NCBI GenBank assembly: GCA_007136525.1 | Contig: SLGU01000188.1 | Span: 1 to 8,946, forward strand | Reading direction: 5' to 3' | Origin: Desulfobacteraceae bacterium | GTDB taxonomy: Bacteria > Desulfobacterota > Desulfobacteria > Desulfobacterales > Desulfosalsimonadaceae | Length of the DNA: 8,946 bases | Part shown: positions 1-6,547 of the stretch, in pieces | Position numbering within the stretch: the stretch's first letter is position 1 | How the letters are laid out: every line of letters starts with the position of its first letter | Notes under the pieces: model-generated | What the model was told of the DNA's origin: nothing | Databases searched by the model: none | The model's input: the letters and a program-made list of their open reading frames with translations, nothing else | Program-made: the position numbers and the translations under genes

Positions 1-1
1 A

Positions 2-1660
2 CCCTTTGATACCCGGTCAATTCTTGAGAACCACGATTCCTTTTATATCGGCTCGGATGTGTTTTATTCCTATATCGTTCAAAACGGCTGGTGGAAACTG
101 TTCATGGCCCACAAAACCAGGAAGGGCTATTTCCCCATGGCAGACGAATTAAGGGGAAAAATGCTGACCGGCATATTTCCAGAGGAAATCCGGGAACAGT
201 TTCAACTCATGCTCGAATATTTCGGTCAGTCCCCGATCATCGTCCGCTCCAGCAGCCTTCTGGAAGATGCGTTTGGAAGCGCCTTTGCAGGGAAATACGA
301 CAGTTTTTTCTGCGTCAATCAAGGCTCTCCGGAACAGCGCTACGATGCATTCGAGGAAGCTGTCAAGCGCATTTTCGCCTCCACGATGAATGAGGATGCA
401 CTTGCTTACCGGCTCCAGCGGGGCCTGGATCAAAGTGATGAACAGATGGCCCTCCTGGTGCAGCGGGTTTCCGGGTCCTACCATGAAAACTATTTTTTCC
501 CTGAATTTGCCGGGGTGGGATTGTCCCGGAATCCGTTTACATGGAAAAAAGGCATGGATGAAAAAGCCGGCATGCTCAGGCTGGTTTACGGGTTGGGTAC
601 CCGGGCGGTCAACCGTGTTGAAAATGATTATCCGAGGATTGTGGCCCTGGATGCCCCCCTGGTGAAGCCCCTGTCGGATATAGACCATTTGCGAAGGTTT
701 TCCCAACGCTTCGTGGATGTGTTGAAGCTGGATGAAAACAGCCTTCAGACCATTTCTCTTATTGATCTGAAGGACCGGGTACCGGCATTGACGCTTGATC
801 TTGCGGGTATCCGGGATTTTGAAGCAGAAGACAGTCTCAGGCGAATGGGGCGGCCGGCAAAAGAAATGTGGGTTCTCACGCTGGACAATTTTCTGACGGA
901 AACCGTTTTTCTGGATGTGATGAAAAGCTTGCTGGCATGCCTTGAAAAAGGGTATGAAAACCCCGTTGACATCGAGTTTACGGTAAATTTCAACCATGCG
1001 GGGGATCTCCAGGTCAATCTGCTTCAGTGCCGCCCGTTTCAGCCCGGAGGATCAGGGGGCAAGGTCGATATACCTGAACAGATCGATCCGGAAAGGCTGA
1101 TCATCGGTACGGCAGGCGATTTCATGGGGGGGAGCGTCTCAATGCCCATCGCCAGCATCGTATACGTCGATCCCGCTGCCTACGTATCCCTGTCGGTTTC
1201 GGAGCGCTACTCGGTGGCACGGCTTGTGGGAAAGCTGAACAAGCAATTTGCAGACCGGGAGAAAATGCCGACCCTGCTTCTCGGTCCGGGGCGCTGGGGA
1301 ACGCATTCCCCGGAAATGGGGGTGCCGGTAACGTTTTCGGAAATCAATAATTTTACGGCCCTCGGAGAAATCAGCTACCAGGATGGCAGCCTGGTGCCGG
1401 ATCTGTCATTTGGCAGCCATTTTTTTCAGGATTTGATCGAAACCCGCATTTTTTATATCGGCATATACCCGGAAAAACCATCCGTTGTTTTCAATGCCGG
1501 CTGGATCGACCGGCAGGAAAACATCCTGGAAAATATAATGCCTGTAGAGCCGCACGGTGACAAGGCTGTCAAGGTGATTGACACCCGTTCAATGGACCTG
1601 GTGCTGCGCGCCGATATGATGGCCCGGCGCCTGGCATGTTTTCTGACGGGGGATATCTGA
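2..1660 (+). CDS. PEP/pyruvate-binding domain protein, 5' end missing
   Basis: The frame is open from base 2 with no start in view, so the gene begins left of the window; 552 residues are visible. A region about 80-105 residues into the visible part (IVRSSSLLEDAFGSAFAGKY) matches the nucleotide-binding N-terminal domain of PEP synthase and pyruvate phosphate dikinase (PPDK_N, ATP-grasp-like). Further family-like motifs follow: GVGLSRNPFTW, then RLVYGLGTRAVN. The last third (GPGRWGTHSPEMGVPV, then PDLSFGSHFFQDLIETRIF) is a conserved tail that I associate with stand-alone PEP/pyruvate-binding proteins of anaerobes. The phosphohistidine swivel domain and the PEP-binding barrel of true PEP synthases are absent from the visible part, and the gene ends normally at TGA. 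It is therefore probably not a classical PpsA or PPDK, and its reaction is unknown. It could be a phosphotransfer or regulatory relative. It converges on the GGDEF gene across a 54-bp gap. Confidence 0.85.
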   Translation, partial: PFDTRSILENHDSFYIGSDVFYSYIVQNGWWKLFMAHKTRKGYFPMADELRGKMLTGIFPEEIREQFQLMLEYFGQSPIIVRSSSLLEDAFGSAFAGKYDSFFCVNQGSPEQRYDAFEEAVKRIFASTMNEDALAYRLQRGLDQSDEQMALLVQRVSGSYHENYFFPEFAGVGLSRNPFTWKKGMDEKAGMLRLVYGLGTRAVNRVENDYPRIVALDAPLVKPLSDIDHLRRFSQRFVDVLKLDENSLQTISLIDLKDRVPALTLDLAGIRDFEAEDSLRRMGRPAKEMWVLTLDNFLTETVFLDVMKSLLACLEKGYENPVDIEFTVNFNHAGDLQVNLLQCRPFQPGGSGGKVDIPEQIDPERLIIGTAGDFMGGSVSMPIASIVYVDPAAYVSLSVSERYSVARLVGKLNKQFADREKMPTLLLGPGRWGTHSPEMGVPVTFSEINNFTALGEISYQDGSLVPDLSFGSHFFQDLIETRIFYIGIYPEKPSVVFNAGWIDRQENILENIMPVEPHGDKAVKVIDTRSMDLVLRADMMARRLACFLTGDI

Positions 1661-1682
1661 AAATCCCGATAGGAATACCCCC

Positions 1683-1702
1683 GGATAAATGATTTGTTAT
1701 CC
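1683..1702. terminator. weak hairpin between convergent genes
   Basis: GGATAA (1683-1688) and TTATCC (1697-1702) form a 6-bp inverted repeat with an 8-base loop, in the 54-bp gap where the PEP-binding gene (+) and the diguanylate cyclase gene (-) converge. A bidirectional terminator would be expected here. However, the stem is short and there is no clean T-run on either side, so this is only a candidate. Confidence 0.25.
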
Positions 1703-1714
1703 CCTGATGACCGG

Positions 1715-2908
1715 TTACGATGCGCCGTCAACAGCCACACGGTTCCGACCCTTTTCCTTGGCCCGGTAGAGCGCTTTGTCCGCCGCATCGATGATGGTTT
1801 TTGCCGGTATGTCCTTTTCAGGGATAATGGCGGCGACGCCTAAACTCACCGTAACATGATCCTGAACCGGAGAATGCTTGTGGGGGATTTTTAATGCTTC
1901 AACCGTTTTTCGCAATTCTTCAGCCAAAGCGGAAGCCCCTTTGGTATCGGTTTCCGGCAGAATAACGGCGAATTCCTCTCCGCCATAGCGCGCCGCCAGA
2001 TCGGAAGGCCGCTTCAGGCCGGCCTGAATGACCCGGGCCACCTGTTTCAGGCACTCATCTCCTGCGCCGTGCCCGTAATTGTCGTTATATGGCTTAAACG
2101 CATCAATATCGATCATTACCAGGGACAGGGGCCCTTGGCTTCGCCATGCCCGTTTCAACTCCAGTTTCAAGTATTCATCAAAACGCCTTCGATTGGCGAT
2201 TCCTGTAAGGCCATCCTGAAGACTCTGGTCCTTGAGCTGTTTCTGCAGCTTCAGGGCCTGGTTGATGCCGTAATTGATGCTGAAAAAAGCCACCACGATA
2301 CCGAGTGACACGCCGATGACGATGTTTACAGCGACAAAAGCCTCGGCGTATACCGGGTGCTCAACCATGAAGGGAAGCGCCGGGGCCAGGGGTATGATTC
2401 CCGAGAGTTCCATCAAAGCCGTCAAAATGAACAGTCCGCCGCCGGCAACCGCCGAAAACGCAGCAAACCGGTAATCCAGAAAAACCCGGTAGATGGCGAT
2501 AATGACGATAATAAAAAGCGTTTGCGGTGATATCAGGGAGCCGGTGAGGTAAAGAATGAGCTGGTTGGTGGCCAGTTCGATGAAAATGCATAAAAAGGTA
2601 AGTGATTTTATGACACCGAGTCCGTCTTCTCTTGTCAGGCAAACCATAACATTGGCTGCGATGTATATCAGCACCAGTGAACACCAGATGAAAAAGACCG
2701 CTTCCAGGGCCTGGGGATGGTGGCCAGAACCCCTTGCATCCAAAAGGGATACGAACGTGACAAGAAAGAGGGTCGGAACAATAAGAATCAGCCTGAGGAA
2801 TGCAGTTGTCTGAAGTCGTCGGCTGTCTATGGGGTCGGCGCCGATGCATGTGAAAAATTCCCTGAAAAATTCCCTGGTCGCTTTATTCAGGGTGAGCTTT
2901 GAAAACAT
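1715..2908 (-). CDS. membrane-bound diguanylate cyclase (GGDEF)
   Basis: A 397-residue protein predicted to make cyclic di-GMP from two GTP at the inner face of the cytoplasmic membrane. Residues 36-212 contain about six hydrophobic segments (roughly 36-56, 70-90, 98-120, 128-145, 148-168, 188-212) with no sensor domain I can name. A short helical linker (213-230) leads into a GGDEF domain at about 231-395. Visible motifs are DGLTGIANRRRFD (232-244), metal-binding D267, FKPYNDNYGH (271-280), the active-site GGEEF (309-313) and SLGVA (355-359). An RxxD inhibitory I-site (R300-D303) lies exactly five residues before GGEEF, so product feedback inhibition is likely. There is no EAL or HD-GYP domain. 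The ATG at 2908 has AGGA seven bases upstream. The signal sensed is unknown. It lies downstream of gdhA on the same strand, but a 196-bp gap argues against tight co-transcription. Confidence 0.93.
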   Translation of the reverse strand: MFSKLTLNKATREFFREFFTCIGADPIDSRRLQTTAFLRLILIVPTLFLVTFVSLLDARGSGHHPQALEAVFFIWCSLVLIYIAANVMVCLTREDGLGVIKSLTFLCIFIELATNQLILYLTGSLISPQTLFIIVIIAIYRVFLDYRFAAFSAVAGGGLFILTALMELSGIIPLAPALPFMVEHPVYAEAFVAVNIVIGVSLGIVVAFFSINYGINQALKLQKQLKDQSLQDGLTGIANRRRFDEYLKLELKRAWRSQGPLSLVMIDIDAFKPYNDNYGHGAGDECLKQVARVIQAGLKRPSDLAARYGGEEFAVILPETDTKGASALAEELRKTVEALKIPHKHSPVQDHVTVSLGVAAIIPEKDIPAKTIIDAADKALYRAKEKGRNRVAVDGAS

Positions 2909-2963
2909 GTTTTAATCCTAAACCCTTGTTTTCATAATGCCTTCGTGCCTTTTTACAAAGCCG

Positions 2964-2985
2964 CCTGAAAACGACTTTTTTCAGG
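2964..2985. terminator. hairpin downstream of gdhA
   Basis: CCTGAAAA (2964-2971) and TTTTCAGG (2978-2985) form a perfect 8-bp stem with a 6-base loop. It lies about 120 bp past the gdhA stop on the minus strand and 56 bp before the diguanylate cyclase start. The stem is not followed by a clear T-run in the minus direction, so a rho-independent terminator is possible but not typical. It could also be part of the surrounding intergenic repeat. Confidence 0.3.
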
Positions 2986-3104
2986 TTCAATGATGTTGAT
3001 GCACCCGTAAAAAGTCTCGATCAGACGACTTCGTAAAAAACAAGATCATGACTTGCGCGATACCGAAGAATGCAGCGTAGTTAGCGTACGTGTATGTCTA
3101 CCGA
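2986..3104. repeat. putative dispersed intergenic repeat downstream of gdhA
   Basis: Read on the minus strand, the segment just after the gdhA stop contains two related blocks, TTTTTACGAAGTCGTC and TTTTTACGGGTGCATC, about 20 bp apart. It also contains a direct repeat of the 6-mer AGCGTA (3074-3079 and 3083-3088 on the plus strand). The wording of this segment resembles intergenic repeats I remember downstream of genes in sulfate-reducing Desulfobacterota. That is memory, not a search. No other copy is present in this window, so the dispersed-repeat call rests on inference. Confidence 0.35.
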
Positions 3105-4460
3105 CTAAACCACCCCATAAGCCAGCATGGCGTGGGCGACCTTCACAAAGCCGGCGATGTTGGCGCCCATAACGTAGTCGCCCTTTTTGCCGTAGGCTTC
3201 GGATGCATCCAGGCAGGTCTGATGAATGCTCTTCATGATTTGAAGCAGCCTGAAGTCGACTTCCTCGCGCGTCCATGAGAGTTTCAGGCTGTTCTGGCTC
3301 ATCTCCAGCCCGGAGGTGGCCACGCCACCGGCATTGGCGGCTTTGCCAGGACCGTAAAGTATTTTGTGGTCCTGGAAAACCTTTACCGCTCCCGGCGCGG
3401 AGGGCATGTTTGCCCCTTCGGCCACGCAGAAGCAGCCGTTTTCGACCAGTGCTTTGGCATTCTGAGCGTCGATTTCATTTTCGGTGGCACAGGGAAGGGC
3501 GATATCGATGTGGATGTTCTTTTCCCGGATGACGTCCCAGACATTCTTGTCGAGGAAGCATTCTGTCTGGTATTTTTCTGAATAATCCTGTATCCGTCCC
3601 CGCTGGATGTTTTTCAATTCCATGATATAGCAGCACTTGTCGTTGTCAATCCCCTTTTCATCGACAATGGTTGCAGAAGAATCGCATATTGTGATCACGC
3701 GACCACCCAGTTCGTTGACCTTTTCGATGGCGTATTGGGCCACGTTGCCGGCCCCGCTTACGGCGACGATTTTGTCCTTGAAGTCCAGGCCGCGCGTTGC
3801 CAGCATTTCCTGTGCAAAATATACGGTGCCGTATCCGGTGGCTTCCGGCCGGATCAGGCTGCCGCCGTATTCCAGTCCTTTACCCGTCAATACGCCGGTA
3901 TGTTCGTTTCGGATTTTTTTATAATAGCCGAAAAGAAAGCCGATTTCACGGCCGCCTACACCGATATCGCCGGCAGGAACGTCTGTTTCGGGGCCGATAT
4001 GACGGTAGAGCTCACGCATGAAGGACTGGCAGAACCGCATGACTTCGCCGTCGGATTTGCCCTTGGGATCAAAATCGGCGCCGCCTTTTCCCCCGCCCAT
4101 GGGAAGGGTGGTCAGGGAATTTTTGAAGATCTGCTCAAAGCCCAGGAACTTGATAATGCTTAAATTGACCGAGGGGTGAAACCGGAGCCCACCCTTGAAC
4201 GGCCCCAGCGCATTGTTGAATTGAACCCGGAAACCCCTGTTGACAACCGTGTCGCCATGGTCGTCCACCCACGGCACGCGGAATATGATTGCCCGCTCGG
4301 GTTCGACAATCCGCTCGTATATCCCGGCCCTGACAAATTCCGGGTGTTGCTTCACTGTCGGTTCAAGTGTTTCCATAACCTCGATAACCGCCTGGTGGAA
4401 TTCCTTCTGATCCGGGTCCATGTATCGGACTTTGTCAATAACGTTGTTGATAACCGACAT
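3105..4460 (-). CDS. gdhA: NADP-type glutamate dehydrogenase
   Basis: A 451-residue glutamate dehydrogenase, close in length to the ~447-residue hexameric enterobacterial GdhA. It interconverts 2-oxoglutarate plus ammonium and glutamate in the cytoplasm, and most likely works in the assimilatory, NADPH-using direction. The substrate domain shows GPFKGGLRFHPSVN (86-99; K89 contacts substrate), PMGGGKGGADFDP (120-132; K125 is the catalytic lysine), and DVPAGDIGVGGREIG (160-174; D165 is the catalytic aspartate). The dinucleotide-binding domain has VSGAGNVAQYA (234-244). The C-terminal part has EGANMPSAPGAV (348-359) and ANAGGVATSGLEMSQN (375-390). The ATG at 4460 is well supported by AAGGAGG eight bases upstream. 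NADP over NAD specificity is inferred from resemblance to GdhA and not proved. The gene appears monocistronic, with 263 bp before it and 196 bp after. Confidence 0.96.
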   Translation of the reverse strand: MSVINNVIDKVRYMDPDQKEFHQAVIEVMETLEPTVKQHPEFVRAGIYERIVEPERAIIFRVPWVDDHGDTVVNRGFRVQFNNALGPFKGGLRFHPSVNLSIIKFLGFEQIFKNSLTTLPMGGGKGGADFDPKGKSDGEVMRFCQSFMRELYRHIGPETDVPAGDIGVGGREIGFLFGYYKKIRNEHTGVLTGKGLEYGGSLIRPEATGYGTVYFAQEMLATRGLDFKDKIVAVSGAGNVAQYAIEKVNELGGRVITICDSSATIVDEKGIDNDKCCYIMELKNIQRGRIQDYSEKYQTECFLDKNVWDVIREKNIHIDIALPCATENEIDAQNAKALVENGCFCVAEGANMPSAPGAVKVFQDHKILYGPGKAANAGGVATSGLEMSQNSLKLSWTREEVDFRLLQIMKSIHQTCLDASEAYGKKGDYVMGANIAGFVKVAHAMLAYGVV

Positions 4461-4605
4461 TGAAAGCGCCTCCTTAATCTACGGTGTAAAAAATGTTTTT
4501 TGAGAAAAATAGTTTATTCCGCTTTTCGCAATTCACCCGTTGAAACCGGTATGGGGAGGGTCGGATGTATTGCATCCTGCGGATAAATATACAAAAATAG
4601 TTTTT

Positions 4606-4632
4606 GATATAGTACCGGCGGTGAAATGTAAA
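4606..4632 (-). promoter_or_regulatory. possible gdhA promoter
   Basis: On the minus strand TTTACA (4632-4627, five of six bases of the -35 consensus) is followed after 15 bp by TATATC (4611-4606, four of six bases of the -10 consensus). The spacer is short, so this is tentative. A start near 4598 would give a leader of about 140 nt. That leader would contain a small inverted repeat, GGATG-TATTG-CATCC (4563-4577), which could be an operator. The whole 4461-4723 gap is AT-rich and I see no gene in it. Confidence 0.25.
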
Positions 4633-4723
4633 CCTAAATTTTATTTTTTCTCAAAAATGCGTCTTCATGGCAGGCGGTGCGCCTCCGGTTGGACAAAATA
4701 AGCATCTGAAGCGGCGGGAGACC

Positions 4724-5092
4724 TCAGGCCGGGGGGCGCGTTTGCCAAGGCCATTTTCCTGTGATTTCCATTTCTATGGCAAAGCTCAGAAATGTTCGTA
4801 TCAACACGATAACCGCCAGGATGCCGACGCTGGAAAAGGTCAACTCGATCGCCACGGTCTTGATGATATCGGCGGCCACCAGAAATTCAAGGCCCAGCAG
4901 AATTCCACGGGCAAGCTGGAGCCGGTATGTCTGAAACAGCTTTTCTTGCATGCCTTTTCGGATGAGCAGGAAGATGTTGTAAGTAGTGGCATGGATTGCA
5001 AAAACCATGATGATTCCGATGCCCAGCAGCTCGAGTATGGCAATGCTCCATTCCGCCGCGATGATCACTAAGCCCATTATGCCGCTTGTCAT
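4724..5092 (-). CDS. DUF1622 family small membrane protein
   Basis: A 122-residue integral membrane protein of unknown function. It has three hydrophobic segments at about 14-44, 62-81 and 88-107. The pattern LEFLVAADIIKTV (68-80) followed by LIRTFLSFAIEMEITGKWPW (97-116) is the signature I recognise as DUF1622, a family of small bacterial and archaeal membrane proteins of similar length. The glutamates and lysine within the conserved second and third helices (E69, K78, E107, E109) are notable but have no assigned role. The ATG at 5092 is preceded by AAAGGA at about eight bases. The gene lies 263 bp upstream of gdhA on the same strand and looks like its own unit. An inverted-repeat element begins only 26 bp upstream of its start codon and may carry or replace its promoter. 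Confidence 0.85.
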   Translation of the reverse strand: MTSGIMGLVIIAAEWSIAILELLGIGIIMVFAIHATTYNIFLLIRKGMQEKLFQTYRLQLARGILLGLEFLVAADIIKTVAIELTFSSVGILAVIVLIRTFLSFAIEMEITGKWPWQTRPPA

Positions 5093-5118
5093 AATTCATT
5101 CCTTTACAGGACCGGTTA

Positions 5119-5369
5119 GAACCCGTTTCAAAATTGTCTTTCAAGCCATCCGCTTATTTGGTTTTGGTTTTTTCGAAATCGAAATCGCTATCGGGATTGA
5201 AATCGGTTTTCTCAAATCCGCAGAACACGACATATTCCTTTTTAAATACGGCAGCCACCAAGTTTTTCGTGTCCAGTGTCATATTTTTTATTTTCGATTG
5301 CGATACCGATAGCGGTTTGGATTGTCCCAACAAAAAGATTAGGCCGAAAGACTATTTTGAGATGGGTTA
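5119..5369. repeat. MITE-like nested inverted-repeat element 1
   Basis: A 251-bp element bounded by terminal inverted repeats. Comparing 5118-5142 with the reverse complement of 5346-5370 gives 21 of 25 identical bases, around the shared core CAAAAT-GTCTTTC. A second, internal inverted repeat pairs 5177-5205 with 5295-5323 (24 of 29 identical, perfect over CGCTATCGG). The left inner arm contains three GAAATCG units. The sequence is flanked by TA on both sides (5117-5118 and 5370-5371), which fits a TA target duplication of the IS630/Tc1 type but could be chance. There is no transposase gene. The ends match those of a second element at 7784-7924: left ends 24 of 29 identical, with a 16-base identical core; right ends share TTGAGATGGGTT. 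It is probably a non-autonomous mobile element. It sits 26 bp upstream of the DUF1622 start codon. Confidence 0.65.
5154..5282 (-). CDS. possible 42-residue ORF inside repeat element 1
   Basis: On the minus strand an ATG at 5282 opens a 42-codon frame ending in TAA at 5154-5156. The frame is open upstream for 23 further codons, back to a TAG formed by the element's right terminal repeat. The product starts MTLDTKNLVAAVFKKEYVVF and ends in an acidic, D/F-rich tail (about residues 27-38) that is simply the translation of the GAAATCG microrepeats. There is no convincing Shine-Dalgarno sequence; the bases before ATG are A-rich. The N-terminal half reads like real protein, but I do not recognise it. 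It may be a relic coding fragment or a chance frame. Confidence 0.2.
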   Translation of the reverse strand: MTLDTKNLVAAVFKKEYVVFCGFEKTDFNPDSDFDFEKTKTK

Positions 5370-5559
5370 TAATCATATGTCTTAAAATATGACCATTTTT
5401 TAGATATGAGCTTACTTCGGGCGGCTTATTTTTTCAATAAATTATTGAAAAGTCGCCAAGAGATGTGCCGGTTAGGCGGATCAGGATTCACTTTGCATTT
5501 TCAGTCTGCCCGGCATAAAATAGCCGTTAGATAAAAAGGTTCCTTCAGATAAGGGTGGA
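5370..5559. other. non-coding stretch between repeat element 1 and SDR promoter
   Basis: This AT-rich stretch has no plausible gene on either strand. Its only clear structure is a strong hairpin at 5420-5457, listed separately. Together with repeat element 1 and the SDR leader it makes a 537-bp gene-poor interval between the DUF1622 gene and the SDR gene, which are divergently transcribed. Confidence 0.6.
5420..5457. other. strong hairpin upstream of the SDR gene
   Basis: TTTTCAATAA (5431-5440) and TTATTGAAAA (5442-5451) are perfect 10-base inverted arms around a single central base. Outside them GGCGGC (5420-5425) can pair with GTCGCC (5452-5457), with one G-T pair, across a 5-base bulge. 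No T-run follows on the plus strand. On the minus strand the outer stem interrupts the T-rich side. It could be a terminator relic, an operator, or a fragment of the repeat family: AAGTCGCC also occurs in the inner arm of element 2. Confidence 0.45.
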
Positions 5560-5589
5560 TTGACGACAAGGGATTGCAGTCGCTGTTAT
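5560..5589 (+). promoter_or_regulatory. candidate sigma70 promoter for SDR gene
   Basis: TTGACG (5560-5565, five of six bases of the -35 consensus) is followed after 18 bp by TGTTAT (5584-5589, four of six of the -10 consensus). Transcription would start near 5596, giving a short leader of about 34 nt before the ATG at 5630. The placement is sensible and the match moderate. Confidence 0.4.
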
Positions 5590-5629
5590 TGCGATCGGAA
5601 CATAAACCGGTTATGGAATGGAGACAAAC

Positions 5630-6370
5630 ATGAGCAAGGGGGTTTTTATTACCGGCGCATCATCGGGCATCGGAAAAGCGGTGGCGTTTGAGATGGCCAA
5701 AAAAGGGTATCGGCTGGCCCTGACCGCGAGAAGAAAGGACGTGTTAAGGGACATGCGCGAAGAGATCAAACGCAGGCACGCACCACCAGCCGTCGCTATC
5801 CGGCAGCTTGACGTAACAGATGGCGAGGATGTTTTTGCCGCGTTTGCCGAAATGGCCGAGGCACTTGGCGGCATTGACATCGTTTTTGCCAATGCGGGCG
5901 TGGGTCTTGGTGAAAGGGTCGGGCGCGGTGATTTTGAAAAGGTCAGGCAGACCATGGCGGTGAACCTTTTGGGCGCCATAGCCACCATGGATGCGGCTGC
6001 GGCGTATTTCCTGGAAAAAGGGGAAGGGCATATCGTTGGCGTTTCATCGGTCGCCGCATTCCGGGGCATGCCGAAAAGCGCTGCTTACTGCGCGTCCAAG
6101 GCCGGCCTGGCCGTCTACATGGAGGCCATGCGGGCGGAACTGTACCGGAAAAACATTCATATCACGGTGCTGTATCCCGGTTTTATCGACACGCCTTTAA
6201 ATGACATGCTGCCCAGCCGCCCCTTTTTGATTGATGTGGAAAAAGGCGCGCGGATCATCGTCCGGCTTATTGAAAAAAAGGTTAAATCCGCCACGGTTCC
6301 GGTATTCCCATGGAATATCGTGGGGCGCCTGCTCAAGATCCTGCCAACGGGTGTGATCGCCCGGATGTAG
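5630..6370 (+). CDS. short-chain dehydrogenase/reductase (SDR)
   Basis: A 246-residue classical SDR oxidoreductase, probably NAD(P)-dependent and cytoplasmic. The Rossmann motif TGASSGIG (8-15) binds the cofactor. Basic residues after the second strand (ARRKD, 33-37) favour NADPH. Further motifs are D61 (LDVTD), NAG (88-90), N112, catalytic S140 and the YCASK pair Y153/K157, with PG (183-184) and T188 after them. The catalytic tetrad is therefore complete. The substrate cannot be read from the sequence; the short C-terminal end is typical of general-purpose bacterial SDRs. An in-frame ATG at 5618 exists, but I chose 5630 because GGAG (5620-5623) is placed six bases before it and would overlap the earlier ATG. 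The gene stands alone, has a candidate promoter at 5560-5589, and converges on nqrF. Confidence 0.92.
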   Translation: MSKGVFITGASSGIGKAVAFEMAKKGYRLALTARRKDVLRDMREEIKRRHAPPAVAIRQLDVTDGEDVFAAFAEMAEALGGIDIVFANAGVGLGERVGRGDFEKVRQTMAVNLLGAIATMDAAAAYFLEKGEGHIVGVSSVAAFRGMPKSAAYCASKAGLAVYMEAMRAELYRKNIHITVLYPGFIDTPLNDMLPSRPFLIDVEKGARIIVRLIEKKVKSATVPVFPWNIVGRLLKILPTGVIARM

Positions 6371-6435
6371 GGGGCGGGAGATCAGTCCTCGATGCTTTGA
6401 ATGCAGGAAGGGGCGTGTGGACACGGTGGACTTTT

Positions 6436-6459
6436 TATCCCGCGCGGGAGCGCGGGATA
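6436..6459. terminator. perfect GC-rich hairpin between SDR and nqrF
   Basis: TATCCCGCGC (6436-6445) and GCGCGGGATA (6450-6459) are perfect 10-base arms closing a GGGA loop, which fits the stable GNRA tetraloop class on the plus strand. It lies between the convergent SDR and nqrF genes (66 bp past the SDR stop and 88 bp past the nqrF stop), where both transcripts need to end. No T-run follows the stem in either direction; the five T bases at 6432-6436 precede it on the plus strand. It is either a non-canonical bidirectional terminator, a 3'-end stabilising hairpin, or a REP-like palindrome. Confidence 0.5.
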
Positions 6460-6547
6460 CATGGCTGGCGGCCGGAAACACATGCCATACCGATCGCCTT
6501 GGGTGTTGCCCCGCCGGACTTCTTTTCCCGGGTTTTCGTTGAAGGGT

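Noticed and set aside
149..997. Open frame of 282 codons on the minus strand opposite the PEP-binding gene
   Set aside because: The plus strand carries clear PPDK_N motifs over the same bases. The antisense product has no family features.
3735..4163. Plus-strand open frame of 142 codons inside gdhA
   Set aside because: It lies antisense to the most conserved catalytic part of GdhA and is a shadow frame.
4667..5071. Plus-strand frame of 134 codons across the DUF1622 gene
   Set aside because: The minus-strand frame has a ribosome binding site, membrane helices and a family signature; the plus-strand product is low-complexity.
5093..5130. A sigma70 promoter for DUF1622 (TTGAAA, 17 bp, TGTAAA) at the element edge
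   Set aside because: The -10 hexamer would overlap the ribosome binding site and leave almost no leader, so it is not credible as placed.
4986..5312. Plus-strand frame with a repetitive FEIEIAIGIEIGF stretch
   Set aside because: The repetitive part is just the translation of GAAATCG microrepeats in element 1, and the rest is antisense to DUF1622.
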